NCBI RefSeq assembly: GCF_901709675.1
Contig: NC_051105.1
Location: 1,302,001 to 1,366,000 of the forward strand
DNA: 64,000 nt
Direction of reading: 5' to 3'
Origin: Syngnathus acus
Taxonomy: Eukaryota; Chordata; Actinopteri; Syngnathiformes; Syngnathidae
Shown here: piece by piece, positions 38,559 to 47,834 of the stretch
How positions within the stretch are numbered: the first letter of the stretch is position 1
How the letters are laid out: each line of letters begins with the position of its first letter
Made by a program: the position numbers and the translations under genes
The notes under the pieces: model-generated
What the model saw: only the letters and a program-made list of their open reading frames with translations
Told to the model about the DNA's origin: nothing
Databases searched by the model: none

Positions 38559-39877
38559 ATGTGCAAGTTGGTGAGCTACTACACACTGTGCGTCTTTGTG
38601 TGCTGTCAGCTCCGTTTTGCGAGCGTTTGGGCGGACGATGAGGTCAAGATCGAGGTGGTGCAGCAGCCCGACACGTGCGAAAAAAAGAGCAAGAAAGGAG
38701 ACCTGATGAACGTCCACTACGATGGCTTCCTCGCTAAAGATGGAACTCAGTTCTACTGCAGGTTTTTATGGTTTTATTGAAATGCCTTTCTCAAATGCAT
38801 ATTGTACCACCTTCGTATGTCGTTAAAGTCTCAACACACCTTCATTTAAGAAACGCTAGAGATGTTCCCTTGTCTATTAAAGACACCAGAGCAAATAAAG
38901 AACAACTTTTTATCTGGAGCGTTACAAAGCATGCTAGGAAATGTGATGATGGAATGATGGAGAAAAGAAAAAAAATCTCACCTGGCCATTATTTCAGCCG
39001 CCACGACAAAGCCGGTCACCCGCAGTGGTTCATCCTGGGCGTAGGGCAAGTCATCAAGGGTCTGGACATCGGGATGCTTGACATGTGCGCAGGGGAGAAG
39101 AGAAAAATCACCATTCCACCCTCCTTGGCCTTTGGAGAGAAAGGCAAAGGTGTGGACGCCATCGTCGCTGGTGTCTCTGTCCAATCGGATCTTCTTTCAC
39201 ATTGTGTCTTTGCCTTGCAGCTCCTCTAGCTGAGGGGAGGCCCTCGCATCCCCTTTTTCGTCTCTCCGTGGCATGACCGTAAGCATGCGCTCAGGTTTTA
39301 AGCTTCTACACTTGACTTTGCACACCACTTCTGCTCACTTCATTGACTTGCCTTTGCACCAGTCTGCAATGCATGCGTGTGGGGGGGTCTTGTTGAATTG
39401 AATTCGCTTTAGTGGTTTCTGGTTTTCACTTGTGGAAGCAGCACTTCACCAAGATACATCAAGCCCCCCTCCAAAAAAAACAACTACGGGTATACAAATA
39501 ATTTTAAAGTCTTTTAAATCCAGGTCCTGTCCCACCCAACGCGACGGTGGTCTTTGAAGTGGAGGTCTACTCCGTGTCCCGAGGTCCACGCAGCATGGAA
39601 GCTTTTGGCCAAGTGGACACCGACCAAGACCGAAGTCTCACAAAGGCCGAGGTAGGAACAACGGCGGGATCCCTACCCAAAAAATTGCCCTCTCAACTTT
39701 TGCCCGTACTTTCAGATCAAGGCCCACTTGAGGATGGAGTTTGAAAAAAACGGCAAGCCGGGAGACGACGCCCACTACGAGAAGATCATCACGGACATCT
39801 TCCGCAAGACCGACACCGACAAAGACGGGATCATCAGCGCCAACGAGTACAACATTTATCAACACGACGAGCTCTAG
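38559..39877 (+). CDS. fkbp7: FK506-binding protein 7 (ER peptidyl-prolyl isomerase)
   Basis: FKBP7 is an endoplasmic-reticulum peptidyl-prolyl cis-trans isomerase with calcium-binding EF hands. Four exons: 38559-38761, 38998-39149, 39524-39651, 39716-39877. They total 645 bp, or 214 residues (human 222). It starts with a signal peptide ([16 protein letters not shown]). The FKBP domain has [35 protein letters not shown] and [20 protein letters not shown]. Two EF-hand loops follow, [12 protein letters not shown] and [12 protein letters not shown]. It ends YNIYQHDEL, with the HDEL retrieval signal. GPRSMEAF and YNIYQHDEL favour FKBP7 over its paralogue FKBP14. A polyadenylation signal lies at 40171-40176. 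The gene converges on osgepl1. Confidence 0.95.
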
Positions 39878-40170
39878 TCCTCTCGGCCGGTAGTACGTTC
39901 CTTTCTTTTTGAACATTTTTATATTCCACAAATGTATTTTGGGTCTGAAGGCACTGAAGTTAAAAACCAAAATGCAGAAAGGGTTTCATTTTGTACAAGT
40001 GCAAAGGAGATTTGTGTTCGCTCCATAGAGGCCTTTGCGTCTTTAATGGCTCATCCAGGAAAAGGTGCCAAGAGATGAGAATGTTGGAATTGATTTCATA
40101 ATGGTGGTTTGAGATCTGTGTACGTTTTGAAGACACTTAAGTGTCAGAAAATGTCAAGGGAAAAAAAACG

Positions 40171-40176
40171 AATAAA
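40171..40176 (+). terminator. fkbp7 polyadenylation signal
   Basis: AATAAA lies 294 bp after the fkbp7 stop and only 75 bp before the osgepl1 stop codon on the other strand. Confidence 0.65.
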
Positions 40177-40250
40177 ATCTTGACAGATGCGGTCTGAGCT
40201 GACATCACGTCCCATGTGCTGCTTTGCTTCTGTTACATCGGGTTGCAAGT

Positions 40251-42118
40251 TCATGAGATGTTGATCCGGATGGACGGCACTCTGATGGCGGCCGCCTTCA
40301 CTTGTGACGTCAGGTCCGCACCCAGCGGTGCCCTGCAACACCACGTTTCAGCGGCGAAAATTCTGAAATATGACGACCCAAACGCACGCACGTACTTTGG
40401 CTGGTAGCTGACGTCCGCGTTGGGAGGCAGAATTCCTTTCCCTTCCCTGAGTCGCTCGACACCGTTCCTGCAAACGGGTCCGTTTGAATTGAATTGATTC
40501 AAATCGTGTCACTTCATGTCACGCACCAAGCGATCATCACGCCGTTGTCAGTGCAGAATTGGGCCGGAGGGCAGAGTAGGCGGAGGCCCGTTGCCTCGGT
40601 GATGACGCCCAGAGCTTTGCGGATATACTGGTTGCTGGCCACGCCTCCCGACACAACCTGGAACCGAGGAAATTTGCCGCTCAAGTTTACGATTTGAAAA
40701 TCTACTTCATGTATCATGCCTGCATAATTTTGGCATTTGGTGACACGCGCACTCACCAGTGTGGGCGCGAGCGAGGGCAGCAGTCCGTTGGCCTTACAAA
40801 AGAGGACGGCGCGATGCGTACGCTTGGCCAGATGACACGCGACCGTGTGCTGCGTCGCCGCCGCAATGTCGTTGACGCAGGAGAGCAGAGTTCCCTGTTT
40901 GATTCCTGCGGATGGAGGGAAAGAAGCACTCATTCTACTCATGATCTCAGTTGCTTTTCCTTTTCCAAACAAAATATGCACGTGAACATTTTTGTTGCCG
41001 TCTTCCCACTCTTCACCCGTACCTTCCTCCGCTTCTTTTTTTTCTATGGTCAATTTAATTTGATTTCGTAGGCCGGCAAAAGAGAAACTGCAGTCGTATG
41101 CTTGTCCCATGGGTGTCTTGAAAGGAAACCTTAAGCGGTCGCCGTCCCGGGCCAGCCGCTCGATGGCCTGCCCTCCGCTCAGCGCGGAGCAAAGCGGGTG
41201 CTTGGTCAGCGACAGACGTCTCGCCACCTGTGGGTGTACACAAAAACATCCGCCCAAATGCATTACACGGCAGGGTGGGGCACTTTGGTGGGCGGTGTAA
41301 GACTTCAACGTGTCTCACTTTATCCAGAGTATCACCTGGTGCTTCATCCAGTGTGCGACCCAGTAGAAGAAAATCGTCCACGCCGCGAGCCACGGCTAGC
41401 AGCGAGTGCCCGCCCGACACGAGCAGCACCAGGAAGGGGAAGGGGACCGGCTGGAGCAGGCGGACAGTCAGGGCGTGGGCCTCCATGTGGTGGATGGGGA
41501 TGAAGGGCGTCCCGTGGCGCCTCACAAAACTGAGGCTGAACTCCAGGCCCACACCCAAGCTGAGGGCCAGGCCCGGCTTCACCGTGGTGGCAACGGCCGA
41601 CAGCTGACGCGGGTCCACGCCGCTCCGCTCCAACGCCTCGTGGACTACGCGCTCTATGTGTTCCCTGTGAAGCTGCTGGGCCACAGTGGGGATGATGCCG
41701 CCTGTCCTGCAGTGGGAGACCTTAACTCAGGGAAGCAATTTTCTCTGTTTTTGGGGTTGCGGTGGTGCCTCAACAAAAGTTTAATTCATTCTATGACAAC
41801 ACAAGTCAAGGGACCACACTGTATTGCTCATTATGTATTTTGTTTGTCCTTTTAAAACATGGGGGGTAATGGCAGGTGAACAGAGGATGCTCACCTGAGG
41901 TGCACCTCTTTCTGGGAGTGTAGGGACTCCCCCAGGATAGAACCCGTCTCGTTGAGCACGGCCGCTCCGGTGTCGTCGCAGCTCGTCTCGATGCCCAATA
42001 CCAGCCGCGAGGGACCAGAACCCGGGGAGCCTTCCCCCGTGGCGACGTCGCCATACCGCCGCTGTTTAAATGGTGACCGTAGTCTCTGAATGAGCTTGTT
42101 CGCTTTGGAAGCGAACAT
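40251..42118 (-). CDS. osgepl1: Mitochondrial tRNA N6-threonylcarbamoyladenosine synthase OSGEPL1
   Basis: OSGEPL1 (Qri7/TsaD family) transfers threonylcarbamoyl to A37 of ANN-decoding mitochondrial tRNAs. Seven coding exons in transcription order: 42118-41895, 41706-41319, 41227-41023, 40905-40757, 40657-40527, 40467-40396, 40332-40251. They total 1,251 bp, or 416 residues (human 414). The N-terminus is basic (MFASKANKLIQRLRSPFKQR), fitting mitochondrial import. Family motifs are LVLGIETSCDDTGAAV, then IHHMEAH with metal ligands His148 and His152, LVSGGHSLL, VVSGGVASNQYIR and FCTDNGVMIAWNG. All exon phases agree and splice sites are GT-AG. The gene converges on fkbp7 and is head to head with alkbh6. 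Confidence 0.95.
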
Positions 42119-43029
42119 ACTAACAGGAATTTACAGTCAGTTTAAATGAGCAAGTGACTGAGAAAAACTTCATCCCACGTAAAGTTTTAATCTATACAAA
42201 TAGAAAGAGAACGACTGTTGATAGAAAGAACGTTGTTGTTTTTCCGAGGTCAATCTATCTACTTCCGGTTCATGTGTTCTTCGACTCCTACGCCGTCATC
42301 CCTGTTTGGCACCTCAGGGCGATGGCGTGCAGTGCAATTAAAATAAATAAATAAATAGCAACATCCATAATAATAATAATAGTGATAAATTATTCGTCTT
42401 CTTCGTTTCCTATTTCCTGTGCCGGAGCATCTTGTTAGCACAGTGACATTTATTAGGACATAAAATAATATAAACAATAAATAAGATATAATAAAATAAA
42501 CCCAGGAAAGCATTTACAAAAGTATGGTATTTTTCTTTAATTACTTCGATTTTGTTGTTTTTGAGGCCCTAGCGGTGTCACATGGTCAAGGGGGAAGGCG
42601 TTATACTACGTCATTTCCGTTTAGATGAGGGGGGACGCTTTAGTCAGCTGTACCAAGTCACCGCCGCTAGAGTCACGTTGTAATTGGCTCTTTTTACGCT
42701 GGAGGATCATCAAATTGATGTCCAAACGAAGGTAAGGATGCTCATTAGTAACTTTATTCATGCTACTTATCAATGCGACGTTACGGCTATATTTTGTGTT
42801 GTTTTGTGGCGGACCTCAGGATCATGCTGTCTTTGTTTCTTCGATGACGATATCTAGCCACAGTTGTTGGCAGACAGTCATGGAATAAAGACGTGTTCCT
42901 CACTTCAGCCACAGTATTGCTGCAACGTTTTGGGTTTGTGCTTCCTGCTCCATCGTGATGGTGTCTGCACCTTTTTTGAACAGCGTTTTTATCGCCAACT
43001 TTTCCATATAATTTCGCCCTCAAGGAGAC
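42119..43029. promoter_or_regulatory. Divergent upstream region, osgepl1/alkbh6
   Basis: 911 bp separate the start codons. A strong donor (CGAAG|GTAAGG, 42731/42732) and a plausible acceptor (CCCTCAAG, ending 43024) suggest a 5'-UTR intron of alkbh6, placing its first exon near 42640-42731. A simple AT-rich tract occupies about 42340-42500. Confidence 0.5.
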
Positions 43030-43743
43030 ATGGAACATCCGACATCTATTTCCCAGGAATTGAGACAATTTGTCGTGCCCGGTGCTCCCCCGACAGTCTA
43101 TTACATACCTGATTTCATATCTGCTGAGGAGGAGGCCTACCTCCTGCAGCAGGTCTATCGGTCCCCCAAACCCAAGTGGACCCAGTTGTCCGGAAGGAGG
43201 CTGCAGAACTGGGGAGGGTTGCCACGTCCCAAAGGGATGCTGGAGGAGAAGATCCCCGCATGGCTTCACAATTATTGCCAGAAAGTTTCTTCGCACGGGG
43301 CTTTCGATGGGAAAACGGCCAACCACGTTCTAGTGAACGAGTACAAACCAGGAGAGGGGATTATGCCCCACGAGGACGGACCCCTGTACCACCCAACGGT
43401 CACAACTGTCACCCTGGGTTCGCACGGCCTCCTGGACTTTTACATGCCCGTCAGCCGGCTGGAGGGCGACGATGACGCCGTCACCACATTGGAGGAGGAC
43501 CGGCATCTTTTCTCGCTGCTGTTGAGGCCACGCAGCTTGTTGGTGCTTCAGGACGACGCGTACCAGAACCTTCTCCACGGCATCGGAGCTCGTGAGATGG
43601 ACGTTCTGACTGACAAGGTGCTGAACTTGCGCGGAGCTGTGGCCCGGCCGGGCGAGACGCTGACTCGAGGGACCAGAGTTTCGCTGACCATTCGACACGT
43701 CCCCAAAGTCTTGAAGACCAAGCTGCTGCTTGGGCGGAAGTGA
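43030..43743 (+). CDS. alkbh6: AlkB homologue 6 (Fe(II)/2-oxoglutarate dioxygenase), intronless CDS
   Basis: ALKBH6 belongs to the AlkB Fe(II)/2-oxoglutarate dioxygenases acting on nucleic acids; its physiological substrate is not well settled. The 237-residue frame (human 238) is uninterrupted. It aligns throughout with the human protein: APPTVYYIPDFISAEEE, PKPKWTQLSGRRLQNWGGLP, NHVLVNEYKPGEGIMPHEDG, LLRPRSLLVL and GTRVSLTIRHVPKVL. Iron ligands are His114 and Asp116 (MPHEDGP) and His183 (LLHGI). As I recall, the human gene has several coding exons, so the lack of introns suggests intron loss or a retrocopy. A 5'-UTR intron (42732-43024) is likely. AATAAA at 43892-43897 probably ends the transcript. 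adat3 follows 304 bp downstream on the same strand. Confidence 0.95.
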   Translation: MEHPTSISQELRQFVVPGAPPTVYYIPDFISAEEEAYLLQQVYRSPKPKWTQLSGRRLQNWGGLPRPKGMLEEKIPAWLHNYCQKVSSHGAFDGKTANHVLVNEYKPGEGIMPHEDGPLYHPTVTTVTLGSHGLLDFYMPVSRLEGDDDAVTTLEEDRHLFSLLLRPRSLLVLQDDAYQNLLHGIGAREMDVLTDKVLNLRGAVARPGETLTRGTRVSLTIRHVPKVLKTKLLLGRK

Positions 43744-43891
43744 TCGAAGGAAAACAGTGGACTACGTGAAGGCTTAACTTTTGTCATATAGTGGAAGTTA
43801 AGTGAAGTTGGATCATGGAAATGTGTGAACACAAATCTTTCTGCATAATGACAGATAAACGTCATTGTCATTTTGACTTGAACATGAAAAA

Positions 43892-43897
43892 AATAAA
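43892..43897 (+). terminator. alkbh6 polyadenylation signal
   Basis: AATAAA lies 149 bp past the alkbh6 stop and 150 bp before the adat3 ATG. Confidence 0.6.
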
Positions 43898-44046
43898 AGT
43901 GCGCACACAAGTGTGAAATCAAACAATTCTGTCAAATTGCATTTTTGTATCAATGAACCGAGAGACGAGAATCTGGCCAGTGTGCCGACGCTAACCTGCT
44001 CCAATTTGGTCTGACAGGAGGACATAAACAAAACAAAGGAAATAAA

Positions 44047-45003
44047 ATGGAACCGGCGAGCAAGCGGCGGAAAAGCGAGGCGTGCGACTCCGACTCCTGG
44101 ACGGCGTACCCCGTCCTGTCGGACGAGCAGACTCATGCCGTAGAGATGATTGACTTCTTTGCCGCGCCCGTCCTCGACAAGCGAGCGACGTCCCGATTGG
44201 TCGGAGAACTCAACGACCGCTACCCCTTGAGGGGTCTCCAGCACCTCAAGAGGGTTCGGCCCGCCGCGGCCCAGGATGGCCGCCCTCACTCACTGGAAAT
44301 CCTCCTGTGTCCTGTCAGTAAAGTTCCAGACTCGGACTTGTTGTGCGTCGGATGTGACGGGCTGGGCGAACCCTTTGTGGTCAAGGTCCCCGTCCGCCCT
44401 CCTTTGACCAGACCCCAATTTGAGCTAGCAAGCAAGCACTGGCCCACCTCCTTCAAGGAAGACAAACAGGTGACCGAGGCCCTCCGTGGAGAGTCCTTCG
44501 GCCCGGCTCGGAAGGCCCAAATGCACGCTTACATGTCGGTGGCTTTGGCCGCCGCCCGAGAAGGGAAGGCCTTGGGGATGGAGGCCGTGGGGGCCGCGGT
44601 GGTAGACCCGCTCAATGAGAGAATAGTGGCAGTGGGCCACGATTGTCGAGGGCCTCTGCATCACGCCGTCATGGTGTGCATCGACTTGGTGGGCCGAGGG
44701 CAAGGCGGCGGTCGCCACCGGTGGGACTCCTACCCCGCTTGCCGCTCTACACCCGCCTCGGCCGAGCAGCCGTACATCTGCACCGGCTACGACCTGTACG
44801 TGACCAGAGAGCCCTGCGTCATGTGTGCCATGGCGCTGGTCCACTCGCGGATCGCTCGCGTCTTCTACGGGGCGGCCTTTGCTGACGGAGCGCTGGGGAC
44901 TAAGTTCAAACTCCATGCGCTGAAAGACCTGAACCATCGCTTTGAGGTTTACAAAGGAGTCATGGGACAAGAGTGCGAGGAGCTGGAGGGATTGTCTCTT
45001 TGA
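44047..45003 (+). CDS. adat3: tRNA-specific adenosine deaminase subunit 3
   Basis: ADAT3 is the non-catalytic partner of ADAT2; the heterodimer converts A34 to inosine in several tRNA anticodons. The 318-residue frame is one exon, as is the human CDS. The deaminase domain keeps zinc ligands His206 (LHHAVMVC) and Cys257/Cys260 (EPCVMCAMAL). The catalytic glutamate of the HAE motif is Val208, the known family hallmark of a pseudo-catalytic subunit and not a defect. Other conserved stretches are GYDLYVTREPC, HSRIARVFYGA and DLNHRFEVYKGV. The N-terminal ADAT3-specific domain spans about residues 1-150. A branch-point-like CTAAC (about 43991) and acceptor CTGACAG (ending 44017) indicate a 5'-UTR intron. 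The gene converges on ormdl1. Confidence 0.96.
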   Translation: MEPASKRRKSEACDSDSWTAYPVLSDEQTHAVEMIDFFAAPVLDKRATSRLVGELNDRYPLRGLQHLKRVRPAAAQDGRPHSLEILLCPVSKVPDSDLLCVGCDGLGEPFVVKVPVRPPLTRPQFELASKHWPTSFKEDKQVTEALRGESFGPARKAQMHAYMSVALAAAREGKALGMEAVGAAVVDPLNERIVAVGHDCRGPLHHAVMVCIDLVGRGQGGGRHRWDSYPACRSTPASAEQPYICTGYDLYVTREPCVMCAMALVHSRIARVFYGAAFADGALGTKFKLHALKDLNHRFEVYKGVMGQECEELEGLSL

Positions 45004-45707
45004 AATGTATATTTTTGGACTTTTATACAATGTGTACTTTTGAAATATTTCGACAAAAAAATGTGCCACACCCGGAACAATTGTTGGATTGCACGGAGAG
45101 GCACAAACAATTTAATAGGATACAAGAAGTTTCAACTTTCCTTAATCAATAAGAAGACATTTCCCTCACTTCCACAATACCATTTTACACCACAAAAACT
45201 TTCACATTCTCAAAAGAAATGCACAAAACACCCGCCCAGTGATTGACTTAAAGTATTCATAGAATATATATATACACACACACACACACATATATACGTA
45301 GTTTAACAGTAGAAATTCCATTCCGTTACTTAATGGGGAATAACTTGACAGAGGTAAACATTTTTGTTTGCTGGGAAATAATACATTTGAAGTATTGCCG
45401 TGGTTAAAAGCAACAAACGTAGCGTCAGCTTGTCAATTCAGGTCGGAGAATAACAAACAAAAACAATCACTTTGCTGATACCTGGGCCAGCCCGGGTCAG
45501 ACCCAACTAAAACTGCATTCATGTAGATGACTCAAATGTAGCTTTGACTTAAAAATGTGATGTTTCACCCAAATCAGAGACGCGCACGGCATCCGGTCCT
45601 CAGAAGCTCCCGTGATTACAAAAGTTATTCTCTCACTGATCTCATAATTGCGCCACGTCTTGCATTTTGCGTAACACGCCAAGAGGAAAGACACCGTCGA
45701 GAAAGAC
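45004..45707. other. Gap between adat3 and ormdl1 3' ends
   Basis: No gene seen. It holds the two 3' UTRs and a compound (AT)n(AC)n(AT)n microsatellite at 45264-45297. No canonical AATAAA was identified for either gene. Confidence 0.5.
45264..45297. repeat. Compound (AT)n(AC)n(AT)n microsatellite
   Basis: Lies between the adat3 and ormdl1 3' ends. Confidence 0.9.
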
Positions 45708-46323
45708 TCAGTACTTGTTGATCCCAAAGACTCTCACGCCGTGCAGCTGCGGTAGCTTGGGGATGAGCACGCTGAGAAGCGACGCCGTGTTGATGAAGAA
45801 GTGCATCGCGTCGTACTTGGTGTAGAAGCTCGCCAAGAAATAACTGGGAACAAAACAAGACAGTAAGCCGGCGTGGGACCGACAGTGAACAATTGGATGC
45901 TGTCTGACAAACTTACAGGATGATGGGGGAAATGGTGAAGAACTTTCTGGAGGACGTGAACTGTACGCCGTAATCCAACTGTTCCCAATGCGTGAGAAGT
46001 CTGGCCTTGCCCTGATCGGGGGTCTCGAAGGGCGTCCCTTTTACCGCGTGCATGAACACGTACATTCCCTGCAGCGTGGCAAAAGGAGCTTGTTAAAACG
46101 ACCAAAGGAACGGGAAGACAAATGGAACTGGCAGCGGTGTTCTTCTCACCAAGTTGTGGATGACGTTGGTGAGCGTCCACACCAGCGGCACGCTGAAGAA
46201 GGGAATGCTCAGGAGCACAACGTGAAGGATCCCCACGCCCAACGCGTAGCTCAGCCAGATGCCGCGACTGTTCATGACCCGCGTGTTGGGGTTCACCTCG
46301 CTGTGTGCCACACCCACATTCAT
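45708..46323 (-). CDS. ormdl1: ORMDL sphingolipid biosynthesis regulator 1
   Basis: ORMDL proteins sit in the endoplasmic-reticulum membrane and inhibit serine palmitoyltransferase when ceramide is high. Three coding exons in transcription order: 46323-46150, 46068-45917, 45843-45708. They total 462 bp, or 153 residues, the same length as human ORMDL1. The start reads [20 protein letters not shown]. Hydrophobic segments follow ([20 protein letters not shown], then the [17 protein letters not shown] region). Between them is [20 protein letters not shown], nearly invariant in the family. It ends [11 protein letters not shown]. An acceptor just before the ATG implies a 5'-UTR intron, and a donor at 47118/47117 (minus) suggests a noncoding first exon at about 47119-47250. 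The gene is head to head with pms1, as in human. Confidence 0.96.
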
Positions 46324-47834
46324 TCTGCTCTGGAACACACACACAATAATATAATAATTAGAATTTATCTCGCTCAGCTTTCCAGGACATACTAATGAAG
46401 AACGATTCCAAATATAGGACATTCGGGGCACTATTTCCAAACCATGACACAAATGGTCCAAAGAATTTCCAGACTTGAACTTTAGCCCAAAATCTGATAC
46501 CAAGAAATGAAACTAGCTAGTCTTGTTGAACTTTGCTCCCTGGCCCGATTTCAGCTTCCAGCTTGGATGAATGCTTGCACTGTTTGCAACAACACATAGT
46601 GAAACCTGTTCTATTGCAGATTAAATTGACTCGGAGGAAAAAAAGACATCTGGATGCTTTTAAAATCCCTGTCAACTATGAACGATTTAGAGTCTTAGTG
46701 AACAAAACAAGCAATCGCTCCAACGTGAGGCACTGCACTAACCACTAAATGTTTTAAAATCTGTTTTATAAAAACATTTATAAATTTCATTATGCAAAAA
46801 TGAAGTAAAAAAACGTAACAAAAAAACAAATCACACACGTATACGGTATTCTCGTCCACAAAGAGACTCCAAGCCAACTCGGGGCAACAGATGTTAGATA
46901 AGATCGGTGCGTCACAATTGACAAAACTGGAACAAACATCTGAAATATAATCGCAATTCAGTTATTGTGCATTGTTACTAAGTGGAAATATACATTTTGT
47001 GTAGTGTTTCACATCTAGCAGTAGACAATCTTACTGTCGATGTGTAGCAGATGGTGTGTAAATCTACTTTTCGTTCGATTAGGTGAAAAATGGAAATCCA
47101 AAGGTCCCGGACACTTACAGGTTATAGCAGCGAGTCGAGGAAGAGCTTGGAGTGGCGATCTGCTACGGAGGGGAAAAGAAAACAACCTTGTTGTTTTTGT
47201 TGATGTGCTTCACTTAGCCAACGGCGACTGGCGCAGTGAGACACAAAGCGGAAGTAGGTGGATACCGAATCCGTAACGTCATGCATTGTTATTAGATGAC
47301 TTGCAGGCAAATACAAGTTTACATTTGGGCCAATAGTGCGTGATTGTATTAAATTTATATGCACACTGCATTATTTTATATTGTAAAAGTACGTGCATTT
47401 TTTTTTTTTTATTGCATTTACTATTAACGCCGAACGAAGATGAAATTGCCATTATCACGTGCCTTGCAGTTTTAATTCAGGGCAACGTAAATTTGGGGTA
47501 ACGCCTACTTCTGCGTTTCAACCAATCAAGCGCTTAGTTAACCGGCCGGGAAATAGTTTCCGTTTTTGTTTATGATGCAGACCCCGGACGAGGCGATTTA
47601 ACACCGGACCATTTTTTTATTTTAATTTTATGTAACATTCAGGCTTGGTAGTAACGTGTGAATATCCGCGTGACTATTTATTAACGCCTTAGTTGCTTTC
47701 AAACAGTCGCAGCGACCGCAATCAGTCAATATTTAGCTTCGAAATACATGACGTCATCTTTTTGCGACACATGGTCCCCCTTCAGTCACAAGTAGTACAT
47801 ATTCCCCCCCATTTGTTTTTGTGTCGTTTAGGTC
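46324..47834. promoter_or_regulatory. Divergent upstream region, ormdl1/pms1
   Basis: 1.5 kb between start codons. It includes the likely ormdl1 5'-UTR exon (about 47119-47250) and a perfect palindromic CRE, TGACGTCA, at 47749-47756. The pms1 ATG is preceded by an acceptor (GTTTAG, ending 47831), so a noncoding pms1 exon should also lie here. Confidence 0.5.
47749..47756. promoter_or_regulatory. Perfect CRE palindrome
   Basis: TGACGTCA lies in the ormdl1/pms1 divergent region, 79 bp before the pms1 ATG. This is the consensus CREB/ATF site; function here is inferred only. Confidence 0.4.

Noticed and set aside
39216-39235. Possible extra fkbp7 mini-exon containing AEG, as in human YAEGK
   Set aside because: No GT or good GC donor follows. 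Direct joining of 39149 to 39524 keeps the frame ([13 protein letters not shown]).
38559-39877. FKBP14 as an alternative identity
   Set aside because: GPRSMEAF, the D-rich EF loops and YNIYQHDEL match FKBP7 better than FKBP14.
44041-44046. AATAAA immediately before the adat3 ATG read as a polyadenylation site
   Set aside because: A better placed signal for alkbh6 exists at 43892; this hexamer is likely 5'-UTR sequence.
44425-45069. 214-residue minus-strand frame opposite adat3
   Set aside because: Antisense shadow in GC-rich coding DNA.
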